Of a stretch of DNA of 20,762 bases, positions 1 through 5,517 are shown piece by piece. Both the position numbers and the translations under genes were made by a program. The notes beneath the pieces were generated by a model. That model was not told the origin of the DNA. It saw only the letters and a program-made list of their open reading frames with translations, and did not search any database. Origin of the DNA: an uncultured Caulobacteraceae bacterium. Lineage in GTDB: Bacteria; Pseudomonadota; Alphaproteobacteria; Caulobacterales; TH1-2. The stretch's first letter is position 1; each line of letters starts with the position of its first letter. The DNA is taken from NCBI GenBank assembly GCA_937967425.1, contig CALBST010000451.1, positions 1 to 20,762 of the forward strand, in the 5' to 3' direction.

Positions 1-40
1 CCCGGCCATTTGCAGCGCGGCAGATCGGCGGAAGCCTTCG

Positions 41-142
41 TCACTCCCACTCAATTGTCGTGAACAACACGATTTTCCTTATTCCATGCGGGTTTTCGCG
101 TTTGTCAAACACGAGAAGCCCGCCAAATGCGCCGGCAAGATT
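41..142 (-). other. guaA-like 3' end / candidate att remnant
   Basis: On the minus strand an open frame of about 33 codons follows a TAG at 143-145 and ends at 41-43 with Thr-Ile-Glu-Trp-Glu-stop (ACA ATT GAG TGG GAG TGA). TIEWE-stop is the usual C-terminus of GMP synthase (GuaA), and the 3' end of guaA is an established integration hotspot for genomic islands. Upstream residues (…GIRKIV LF…) only vaguely resemble GuaA, so this is not an intact gene end. It could be the distal attachment-site copy of an integrated element, which fits the phage-like genes just to the right. It could also be chance similarity or the tail of an unrelated fragment. The rest of 1-286 shows no convincing gene. Confidence 0.25.
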
Positions 143-286
143 CTAGTGCGCGGATTTCATTCAGAAACGCGATTTTCTGCGCGAGTGTGATCTATTGTCT
201 ACATTCGGCGGCTCGTTGATCCGCTGCGTCTGCCGATGCATTTCACGAACATTCACAGTGTATCGCGGCATCAGCACAACGCCACC

Positions 287-955
287 TCAAAACGGCGAAC
301 CTGGACCAGTCGCATTGACCTTGATGTGTCGCTCGCAGTCGAAGTACGGGCTTTGCGCGAGCTTAGTCGCGGGCGGCAACTCACCCCTCGCCAGCCGGCC
401 GAGCACATTCGACGAAGCGGTGTCGGGCAAAACCAAGGCGTAGTTCAGCGGACTGTCTCGGCCGGTATCTGCGCTCGCATAAATGAGCTGGACGTTTGGA
501 GGCAGCAGCTGGCCGAGATCGACGGGCATCGTCCGCTCGTTGAAGGCTTTGAGATTGCCCAGATCAGAATCGAGCACCATTCCAACCCTGGTCGAGGCCG
601 AGATAGCGCCTCGCCCCATCAGAACCTCCAACGCCACCATCCAGCCGAAGTTCTCGGGCTTTTCGGTTTTCAAGCCGACATACTCCCGACAAAAGGGGAC
701 GTCGCACTTCCACCCCTCCTTTAAGCCCCCCGCTGTGGGTAACGAGAACCACTTCATCGTAGCCACGCCCACGACCGAAATACGTCTGCCGCCGATGATC
801 TTGGTGTTGGTGTCCACGGCGCAGATGAAGTCATAGTTCTTTCGTAGCGCAGGGCACGCGTCGAACGAGATTTCGTCCCGATATTGCGGCACACGCTGCA
901 CGACTTTCTCGCCTTTCGGCCGGTCGTAGCTCACCTCGGAATAGACGTTCGTCAT
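287..955 (-). CDS. hypothetical protein, 222 aa, island-associated
   Basis: I do not recognise this protein. It is 222 residues, has no signal peptide or membrane segment, and looks soluble. It has three Asp-containing stretches (CAVDTNT near residue 45, VLDSDLGN near 128, SADTGRDS near 162), each next to a predicted beta-strand. Such an arrangement can hold a metal site in nuclease-like folds, but that is speculation. Its ATG overlaps the stop of the upstream small gene (ATGA), so the two are probably translationally coupled. The start sits directly behind three tandem 10-bp repeats that each supply an AGGA. It lies in the phage-like left edge of the window and is probably accessory. Confidence 0.65.
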   Translation of the reverse strand: MTNVYSEVSYDRPKGEKVVQRVPQYRDEISFDACPALRKNYDFICAVDTNTKIIGGRRISVVGVATMKWFSLPTAGGLKEGWKCDVPFCREYVGLKTEKPENFGWMVALEVLMGRGAISASTRVGMVLDSDLGNLKAFNERTMPVDLGQLLPPNVQLIYASADTGRDSPLNYALVLPDTASSNVLGRLARGELPPATKLAQSPYFDCERHIKVNATGPGSPF

Positions 956-1110
956 CTCCTGTCCGATCCTGTCCGATCCTGTCCGAAGCTGATCTCTCCC
1001 GTTTGCGAATCCACGTGCACGACCAGCTCCGTCACCTCCCCAACTGTGGTGGCGTAGATCTGCTCGTTGCGCTTCTTTCTCGCCCGCTCACGCCGCTTCT
1101 TTTCGCCCAT
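952..1110 (-). CDS. small basic protein, 52 aa
   Basis: A short frame starts MGEKKRRERARKKRNEQIY and continues with a hydrophobic/polar alternation (TVGEVTELVVHVD) like a small beta-hairpin. The very basic N-terminus suggests nucleic-acid binding, but no family is recognised. I chose the ATG at 1110, preceded by GAGG; a GTG at 1161 would add 17 residues and overlap the upstream gene. The last codons are built from the tandem repeat at 957-986. The stop overlaps the next start by four bases, so it belongs to one unit with its two neighbours. Confidence 0.5.
   Translation of the reverse strand: MGEKKRRERARKKRNEQIYATTVGEVTELVVHVDSQTGEISFGQDRTGSDRR
957..986. repeat. three tandem copies of a 10-bp repeat
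   Basis: The plus strand reads TCCTGTCCGA three times without mismatch (957-966, 967-976, 977-986). On the coding (minus) strand each copy contains AGGA. The array forms the C-terminal codons of the small basic protein and the leader of the 222-residue gene. A gain or loss of one or two copies would shift the upstream gene's frame and alter the coupling. Confidence 0.9.
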
Positions 1111-1139
1111 GTGCCCTCGCCGGTATGCAAGCCACCGTG

Positions 1140-1325
1140 TTATCCCCCTCGTCGGGGCCACGACGCCATCCAGGTCCGCAGAGAGTCGGCCGGGATCAAG
1201 GTCCTATTGCCAAGCTTCACTGCAGTGATCGCGCCGCCCGCCAAAGCTTTGTACAGAGTCGTTTTTCCGACCCCGAGCGCGGCTGCGGCCTCTTTCAGTG
1301 AGTAAGTCAGTTTCTCGGTGGGCAA
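1140..1325 (-). CDS. excisionase-family HTH DNA-binding protein
   Basis: The frame encodes about 61 residues with the typical excisionase/HTH_17 pattern: YSLKEAAAALGVGKTTLYKAL (helix-turn-helix, residues ~7-28), then GGAITAVKLGNRTLIPADSLRTWM, the wing and the 'R-xx-IP-xx-L--W' signature. Such proteins bind DNA directly, as phage or island excisionases or small regulators. The only upstream initiator is a TTG at 1325 with no visible Shine-Dalgarno; a TGA lies four codons further up. The 5' end therefore sits at, or was cut by, the junction with the terminase fragment, which runs head to head and overlaps by eight bases. It probably led the mini-operon 1325-287. Confidence 0.75.
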   Translation of the reverse strand: MPTEKLTYSLKEAAAALGVGKTTLYKALAGGAITAVKLGNRTLIPADSLRTWMASWPRRGG

Positions 1326-1755
1326 TGGAGGCGGCGGTCAGCAACTGCTGCAAGAGTTGCCGAAGCTCGGCTTCCAAATCGCGCAAGGTGTCGAACCCGA
1401 ACACGACAAGCAGATGCGCATGGCGTCGCAGACTGCGATCCTCGCCAACGGATTTGTGCATGTTCCTGAAGATGCGGCGTGGCTCGCAGAGTACCTGCAC
1501 GAGATGGCGGTCTTTCCCAACGGCAAGTACGACGATCAGGTCGATTCGACGTCGCAGTTTCTGATCTGGCACAACAATATCAAGATGACGTGCTGGAACG
1601 TTTTCGAGCACACCCGCCGTGAAGCCGAACGCGTGCACGGACTGAAGCCGAAGGTCGAGCCCCGTGAGCCACCCTCGATGTATCGTCATTTCCCGCGCTC
1701 TAACGCACCCTCAGCGCGGATAGGCGGCAATGCTGACGATGGCGCCCTGCAGTGA
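1318..1755 (+). pseudogene. phage terminase large subunit, C-terminal fragment
   Basis: The translation matches the end of the large terminase (packaging ATPase/nuclease): GGQQLLQELPKLGFQ, RMASQTAILANGFVHVPED, WLAEYLHEMAVFPNGKYDDQVDSTSQFL. The acidic DDQVD motif of the C-terminal RNase H-like nuclease is kept. Full-length TerL is roughly 450-550 residues, and here the ATPase domain and most of the nuclease are missing. The frame opens at a GTG (1318) with no ribosome-binding site, and homology begins near 1327, so this is a deletion remnant. Its 3' end overlaps the stop of the convergent lipoprotein gene by 45 bases. No other capsid, portal or tail gene is present. Confidence 0.8.
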
Positions 1756-2508
1756 ATCTCCATGCACCCGCCCCGCGATAAAGCGTACGCGTTGTCCCTC
1801 TTGCAGTTCGACATAAGTGGAAGTGGAATCCTGCGGCGGCGGCGGTGGCGGTTCGCGGCTGCCGCGCGCAAGTGGCGTGTAGCTTGGCCAGATATCCGGC
1901 TCCCAGGCGCGGCACGGGTCGTTGAGCGCGTGGTCCAACGCGGCGGCTTGCCCAGGGTGCAAGCGCCCCGTTTCTGGCGGCCAGCGAATATCATCAGACG
2001 GAATTCCGTTCGGAAAACGCTCCATATAATCGCGGTACTCCTGCGTATCGGGCGGCGGCGGAGGTGGCGGCGCTTCGGTCGTCCGATTCTGCTTCCAAAA
2101 CCACCAGACGCCGTCTCCATCGCGCCAAAGAACGCTCCACATTGTGTTGCTGTACAATCCTCCCGGTGGCGACACCGCGCGCAAAATGACTGAAGCATCT
2201 TCGCCTGGCCGATAGGGCGAGCTTGGCGGAATAGAGATCCGATCAACCGCAGATCGCATATAGCGGCGCGCAGTCTCTCTTTGCGCCACTTGCTCCGCAG
2301 TCATTTCACGGCGCGCAAGCGCGTGGAGATCGACATCGGCGACATACGGACACGCCCGTTGCGGCGGGGGCGCTGTGGCGCCCATCTCGAGCCAAGCCTC
2401 AACTTGAGGCAATCGTGACGATGTCGCGCAAGCACCTAGAGCAAGCGCCAACGCGGCGGTGGCGGCGCGGGAAACAAGATGCTCAATGCACATCGGGAGG
2501 CATCGCAT
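1711..2508 (-). CDS. predicted lipoprotein with two polyproline tracts
   Basis: 265 residues of unknown function. The N-terminus has a hydrophobic segment and the lipobox LGAC (residues 24-27), so export and lipidation are likely. Two proline runs (PPPPPPP near 150 and PPPPPP near 220) split the protein into small segments. The N-terminal part has LHALARREMTAEQVAQRE, and the C-terminal part VELQEGQRVRFIAGRVHGD resembles a small beta-barrel. I chose the ATG at 2508 because AGAGG lies six bases before it; an internal ATG at 2493 lacks one. It overlaps the end of the upstream lipoprotein gene by 26 bases, so the two form an operon. Confidence 0.65.
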   Translation of the reverse strand: MRCLPMCIEHLVSRAATAALALALGACATSSRLPQVEAWLEMGATAPPPQRACPYVADVDLHALARREMTAEQVAQRETARRYMRSAVDRISIPPSSPYRPGEDASVILRAVSPPGGLYSNTMWSVLWRDGDGVWWFWKQNRTTEAPPPPPPPDTQEYRDYMERFPNGIPSDDIRWPPETGRLHPGQAAALDHALNDPCRAWEPDIWPSYTPLARGSREPPPPPPQDSTSTYVELQEGQRVRFIAGRVHGDSLQGAIVSIAAYPR

Positions 2509-2833
2509 TCACAACCTCTGTAATAGTGATCTCGCGCCGGAAGAGACCCAGATGGCCGTAACGTCCGGGCCGACTGACCTCGCCTCTGATGGTCGCGCGA
2601 ACTGCGAACGGCGCACGCACGCCTTCGGGCAGGTATCGAGACGGCGCGGCGGCCTGAAGCGCATAGACGCCCGCACCGCCCGCCACGGACCACGCTTCGG
2701 CTTCGCCATCAGCCTGGAACGTCATCGTCTCCAGCCCTTCCGCGTAAACGCCAGTAAAAGTTCGTGAGCTAGGCGAATGAGCGCATCCGCAGAAGCAGAG
2801 CGCGACGACAATTGGAAGCCAAGCCACACGCAT
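2483..2833 (-). CDS. small predicted lipoprotein
   Basis: 116 residues from the ATG at 2833, which gives a compact signal sequence MRVAWLPIVVALCFCGC. Cys17 with Gly at -1 is the likely lipidation site, although Phe at -3 is unusual. A longer frame from 2863 only adds ten residues before this signal. The mature part (TFTGVYAEGLETMTFQADGE, then VRATIRGEVSRPGRYGHLG) looks like an all-beta, OB-like domain. No family assigned. It is followed by, and overlaps, a second lipoprotein gene on the same strand. Confidence 0.6.
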   Translation of the reverse strand: MRVAWLPIVVALCFCGCAHSPSSRTFTGVYAEGLETMTFQADGEAEAWSVAGGAGVYALQAAAPSRYLPEGVRAPFAVRATIRGEVSRPGRYGHLGLFRREITITEVVNAMPPDVH

Positions 2834-2985
2834 GAGTGCAGAGTACCAATGACGGCATCCCACCTGTCAACCGCGACACTTCCGCGAGCCTCGCACTTTG
2901 GCTTGTGCCCTTGGGCGAGGCAGTGAAGGATGCCTCTCCGCTTTGAAAAAGCGAAACTTGAGGTTAGGCGTGGTGCGCGGTTAAA

Positions 2986-3375
2986 ATGAAATTACAAATC
3001 TTGGTTGCCATGGCGATTGCAGCCATAAGCGCGTGTGCGAGCGCAGCACCTGCGCAGAATGCACGAGTCATCTTTCAAACCAATGAGACGGATGGGCCGC
3101 CCCTCGTGCGCATCTACGCCGATGAACGCGTAGCAGTGAGCGTTGATGGCGAGGAAATCGTGTTTCATCGCACCCAAGTCACATTTCCACGCTGGGATGG
3201 CGTGCGGTATCGGGCTGAGGAGAACGGACGGCGGCTCCACATGGATGTTCGGCATGACCGTCCCTGCCTTGTTGCAGGCGTCACAAGCGAGCGCACAGCA
3301 CTTGTGCTCATACGAGTAGATCGCGCCGACATACCATCGACCGCTTGCGGGTTTTACGCGGCAGACGATCGGTGA
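2986..3375 (+). CDS. small predicted lipoprotein/periplasmic protein
   Basis: 129 residues. The N-terminus MKLQILVAMAIAAISACASA is a good signal peptide with lipobox ISAC (14-17). The mature domain is rich in beta-strand pattern (VRIYADERVAVSVDGEEIVFHR) and has two further cysteines that could pair. Function unknown. It is divergent from the lipoprotein pair 2833-1711 across 152 bases. No clear Shine-Dalgarno precedes the ATG, but the signal peptide supports this start. Its stop overlaps a GTG of the next frame (GTGA). Confidence 0.6.
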   Translation: MKLQILVAMAIAAISACASAAPAQNARVIFQTNETDGPPLVRIYADERVAVSVDGEEIVFHRTQVTFPRWDGVRYRAEENGRRLHMDVRHDRPCLVAGVTSERTALVLIRVDRADIPSTACGFYAADDR

Positions 3376-3590
3376 GCCTTACCCCCTCCTACATCGCGAG
3401 ACTTAGAGTGAAACGCGCTGACGAAGATGAAAGTGTTGAGGGCTGGCCACGCAGCAAACGCAGAGGCTTGGCAAGATGGGCTGCGCCGTGGATACGCCTC
3501 TCGCAACAGGCTGTGATCCCGCTTGGTTTGATCGCAATCGCCATCACAGTCTTTTTGCTCCGGCACGACATCGCGGGCGTGCTACGCTGA
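3372..3590 (+). CDS. small single-pass membrane protein, hypothetical
   Basis: 72 residues from a GTG overlapping the previous stop by four bases. The N-terminal half is charged (RVKRADEDESVEGWPRSKRRG) and the C-terminus holds one strong membrane helix (AVIPLGLIAIAITVFLL) followed by RHDIAGVLR. No family recognised and no strong ribosome-binding site, so a chance frame is possible. A TTG at 3345 would give a longer form. Confidence 0.35.
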   Translation: MSLTPSYIARLRVKRADEDESVEGWPRSKRRGLARWAAPWIRLSQQAVIPLGLIAIAITVFLLRHDIAGVLR

Positions 3591-3658
3591 CAGCGCAAGC
3601 GATCCACTTACCGAGAACGGTACGACGGCGCTCGACGCGTGTTGAGAAGAGCGCAGCT

Positions 3659-4078
3659 TCAAGTTCTTTTGAGTAGGCGCCTGAACGCACCGACGTTCAG
3701 GACAAGGTTGGCGACCGTAACGGCATCGAGACTCGCCATGAAGGCTTCGCGTGCAGCCTCCAACGCGTGTGCGAGACGGCATGCCGGAGCGATGACGCAC
3801 GTATCGCAATCGGCCAAGCAGCCCTGCCCCTCCATAACGCGCACAACGCCGCCGACGCTAATCATCGTAGCCGGCCTCGCCAGACGAAGACCACCAAGAC
3901 GGCCGCGCATGCTCTCAACGAAGCCCGCCTTCCCAAGATCGTGGGCCACCTTGGTGAGGTGGTTCTGAGAAATCCCATAGGCGCCTGCGATCTCGGGGAT
4001 TGTGCATAGCCGGTCGGCATGGAGCCCCAGATAGATCAGCACGCGCAGGGCATAGTCGGTATAGCGGGTAAGGCGCAT
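3659..4078 (-). CDS. nsrR: Rrf2-family NO-sensing repressor NsrR
   Basis: 139 residues from the ATG at 4078, giving the canonical Rrf2 start MRLTRYTDYALRVLIYLGL. The winged HTH follows (TIPEIAGAYGISQNHLTKVAHDLGKAGFV, ~27-54), then GRLGGLRLARP of the wing. Four cysteines, Cys87, Cys91, Cys94 and Cys100, lie in GCLADCDTCVIAPACRL. CVIAPAC matches the CxxxxxC half of the NsrR Fe-S site, while the spacing to the first cysteine differs from the E. coli pattern. NsrR represses NO-detoxification genes until NO damages its cluster. It is divergent from a globin-AOX-NO reductase run, as expected for its targets. IscR is less likely because of the cysteine pattern and context. Confidence 0.88.
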   Translation of the reverse strand: MRLTRYTDYALRVLIYLGLHADRLCTIPEIAGAYGISQNHLTKVAHDLGKAGFVESMRGRLGGLRLARPATMISVGGVVRVMEGQGCLADCDTCVIAPACRLAHALEAAREAFMASLDAVTVANLVLNVGAFRRLLKRT

Positions 4079-4118
4079 GGTCTGCGTCCACACAGTCACT
4101 CAGGGACCTGCGTCTCAC

Positions 4119-4132
4119 TTGATCCAGATCAA
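4119..4132. promoter_or_regulatory. FNR/Anr/FixK-type binding site
   Basis: TTGATCCAGATCAA is an exact match to the FNR-family consensus TTGAT-N4-ATCAA and a perfect inverted repeat. Its centre (4125.5) is 64 bases before the globin ATG. If used as a class II activator site centred at -41.5, transcription would start near 4167. It could also act on nsrR, whose ATG is 41 bases away on the other side. Confidence 0.8.
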
Positions 4133-4155
4133 GCCTGCCTGCCGAAAGCGGCGAT

Positions 4156-4176
4156 ACCTGTATTTCCGATACAGGT
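4156..4176. promoter_or_regulatory. candidate NsrR operator, perfect palindrome
   Basis: Arms ACCTGTAT and ATACAGGT form a perfect 8-bp inverted repeat around the spacer TTCCG. The TGTATTT…ATACA core resembles known NsrR sites. It overlaps the start region predicted from the FNR box and ends two bases before the globin's GGAG ribosome-binding site (4179-4182), so a bound repressor would block initiation. Assignment to NsrR is inference from position and core similarity. Confidence 0.65.
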
Positions 4177-4189
4177 TTGGAGCCGACCA

Positions 4190-4594
4190 ATGCCGCCAGC
4201 TGGCGAGCCGATCACCGAAAAAGCGCTCGCCGATCTTGTGCAGCTCTTCTACGCGCGCGTCCGCCAGGACCCGGAGCTCGGGCCGATCTTTAATGACGCC
4301 ATCAAGGACTGGCCTCATCACCTCAGCAAGCTGACCGATTTCTGGCACTCCGTGATGCTGACCAGTGGGCGCTATAAGGGCAACCCGATGCTGAAGCACG
4401 TCATTCATCGTGCCCGCATCACGCCCGAGCACTTCACGCGCTGGCTCGCTTTATGGCGCCAGACGACAAGCGAGATAATGGCGCCGGCCGCCGCCGCGGA
4501 ATTGCAGGCAAAGGCCGAACGCATCGGCGAGAGCCTGAAGCTCGCCCTCTTCTATCGCCCCGCAGACGATGCGCGGCCGCGCGCGCAACAATAA
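4190..4594 (+). CDS. group III truncated haemoglobin
   Basis: 134 residues of a 2/2 globin. The family signature is clear: DFWHSVMLTSGRYKGNPM (residues 50-67) followed by ITPEHFTRWLALWRQT (77-92). His70 or His73 is the likely proximal haem ligand. I chose the ATG at 4190 because GGAG lies seven bases upstream and because the frame further up crosses the operator and FNR box. Group III truncated globins bind O2 and NO and are tied to nitrosative stress resistance in some bacteria; no globin-associated reductase is seen nearby. It is first in a probable transcript with AOX (15 bases apart). Confidence 0.9.
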   Translation: MPPAGEPITEKALADLVQLFYARVRQDPELGPIFNDAIKDWPHHLSKLTDFWHSVMLTSGRYKGNPMLKHVIHRARITPEHFTRWLALWRQTTSEIMAPAAAAELQAKAERIGESLKLALFYRPADDARPRAQQ

Positions 4595-4609
4595 TCAGGA
4601 GTTCAATCC

Positions 4610-5299
4610 GTGACCTTCATTCCAGACGTCGATCTCACAGTCCATCACACCGCCGAAGGCGTCTCTGACCGCTTCGCGCTTGGCTTTACCAAATTGCTGC
4701 GCTGGTGCGCCGATACCTTCTTCGCCAAGCGCTACGGCCATCGGGCCATCGTGCTTGAGACCGTCGCCGCCGTGCCCGGCATGGTCGGCGCCACACTCAC
4801 ACACCTGCGCTGCCTGCGGCGCATGGAGGATGACAAGGGCTGGATCCGCACCTTGATGGAGGAAGCGGAAAATGAGCGCATGCACCTCATGACTTTCATA
4901 GAGGTCGCAAAGCCTACTGTGTTCGAACGCTTCGTCGTGCTGGCCGCACAATGGGTGTTCTATCTCGGCTTCTTCGCCCTCTATCTCGTCAGCGCCAAGA
5001 CGGCGCACCGCGTTGTCGGCTATTTCGAGGAAGAGGCGGTGATCTCCTATACGCATTACCTGAAGGAGATCGACGAAGGCCGCAGCCCAAATGTACCTGC
5101 GCCGGAGATCGCCAAGCGTTATTGGAAGCTGCCGGCGGACGCCACTCTCCGCGACGTCGTTTTGGTGGTGCGCGCCGACGAGGCCCACCACCGGGATGTC
5201 AATCACGGCTTTGCCAGCGAACTCGCCGGCGCCGAGGTGGACCATGCCAAGCATGCGTCCTATCCCGATCACGCTGCACAAATACCGCGGGCGGCGTGA
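4610..5299 (+). CDS. aox: alternative oxidase (AOX), di-iron quinol oxidase
   Basis: 229 residues. All iron-ligand motifs are present in order: LET (Glu50), NERMHL (Glu89, His92), FEEEA (139-143) and [12 protein letters not shown] (Glu191, His194). A hydrophobic stretch (residues ~107-128) fits the monotopic membrane attachment. AOX oxidises quinol and reduces O2 to water without pumping protons, and it resists cyanide and NO. The start is a GTG with AGGAG eight bases upstream. Placement between an NsrR-controlled globin and NO reductase matches the NO-induced, NsrR-regulated AOX known from Vibrio fischeri. It should keep respiration running when haem-copper oxidases are blocked by NO. Confidence 0.95.
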   Translation: MTFIPDVDLTVHHTAEGVSDRFALGFTKLLRWCADTFFAKRYGHRAIVLETVAAVPGMVGATLTHLRCLRRMEDDKGWIRTLMEEAENERMHLMTFIEVAKPTVFERFVVLAAQWVFYLGFFALYLVSAKTAHRVVGYFEEEAVISYTHYLKEIDEGRSPNVPAPEIAKRYWKLPADATLRDVVLVVRADEAHHRDVNHGFASELAGAEVDHAKHASYPDHAAQIPRAA

Positions 5300-5418
5300 T
5301 GGTCGCATCTGATCTCTCAGCCGCGGCTGCACGCACACTGGAGCAAGCGCGCGGCCACGTCCAAACCACCTCGGCGCGCTGTCTTCGGCGCCGCAGCACA
5401 AAGCCGGCGCCTGCTGTG

Positions 5419-5438
5419 GGACCATTTGACTTTGGTCC
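5419..5438. promoter_or_regulatory. inverted repeat upstream of NO reductase
   Basis: GGACCA and TGGTCC form a perfect 6-bp inverted repeat with an 8-base spacer, about 80 bases before the NO reductase ATG. The spacer holds TTGAC, so TTGAC-N4-GTCCT (5426-5439) is a half-matching FNR/Nnr-type box. An AT-rich GATAAAAT (5452-5459) could serve as a -10. It may give norZ its own promoter in the 218-base gap after AOX, but the match is imperfect. Confidence 0.35.
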
Positions 5439-5517
5439 TTCACACGCACGCGATAAAATCCGAGTCGCTGCGAACCGTTTTCACAACACGCGATCCTTCT
5501 GATCACGGGAGCGCCTC

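Noticed and set aside
1204..1689. 161-codon minus-strand frame opposite the terminase fragment
   Set aside because: The plus frame has clear TerL homology; the minus frame has none.
2958..2987. TTGAGG-17 bp-TTAAAA promoter-like pair before the 2986 lipoprotein
   Set aside because: The -10 would overlap the ATG that gives a perfect lipoprotein signal peptide; the match is probably chance.
5299..5502. 67-codon frame starting at the AOX stop (ATG overlaps TGA)
   Set aside because: No family pattern, and its second half runs through the likely qNOR promoter region; better seen as a leader sequence.
4595..5506. 303-codon minus-strand frame antisense to AOX
   Set aside because: It is the shadow of the AOX gene, whose di-iron motifs are all in the plus frame; the antisense product is His/Arg-rich without family features.
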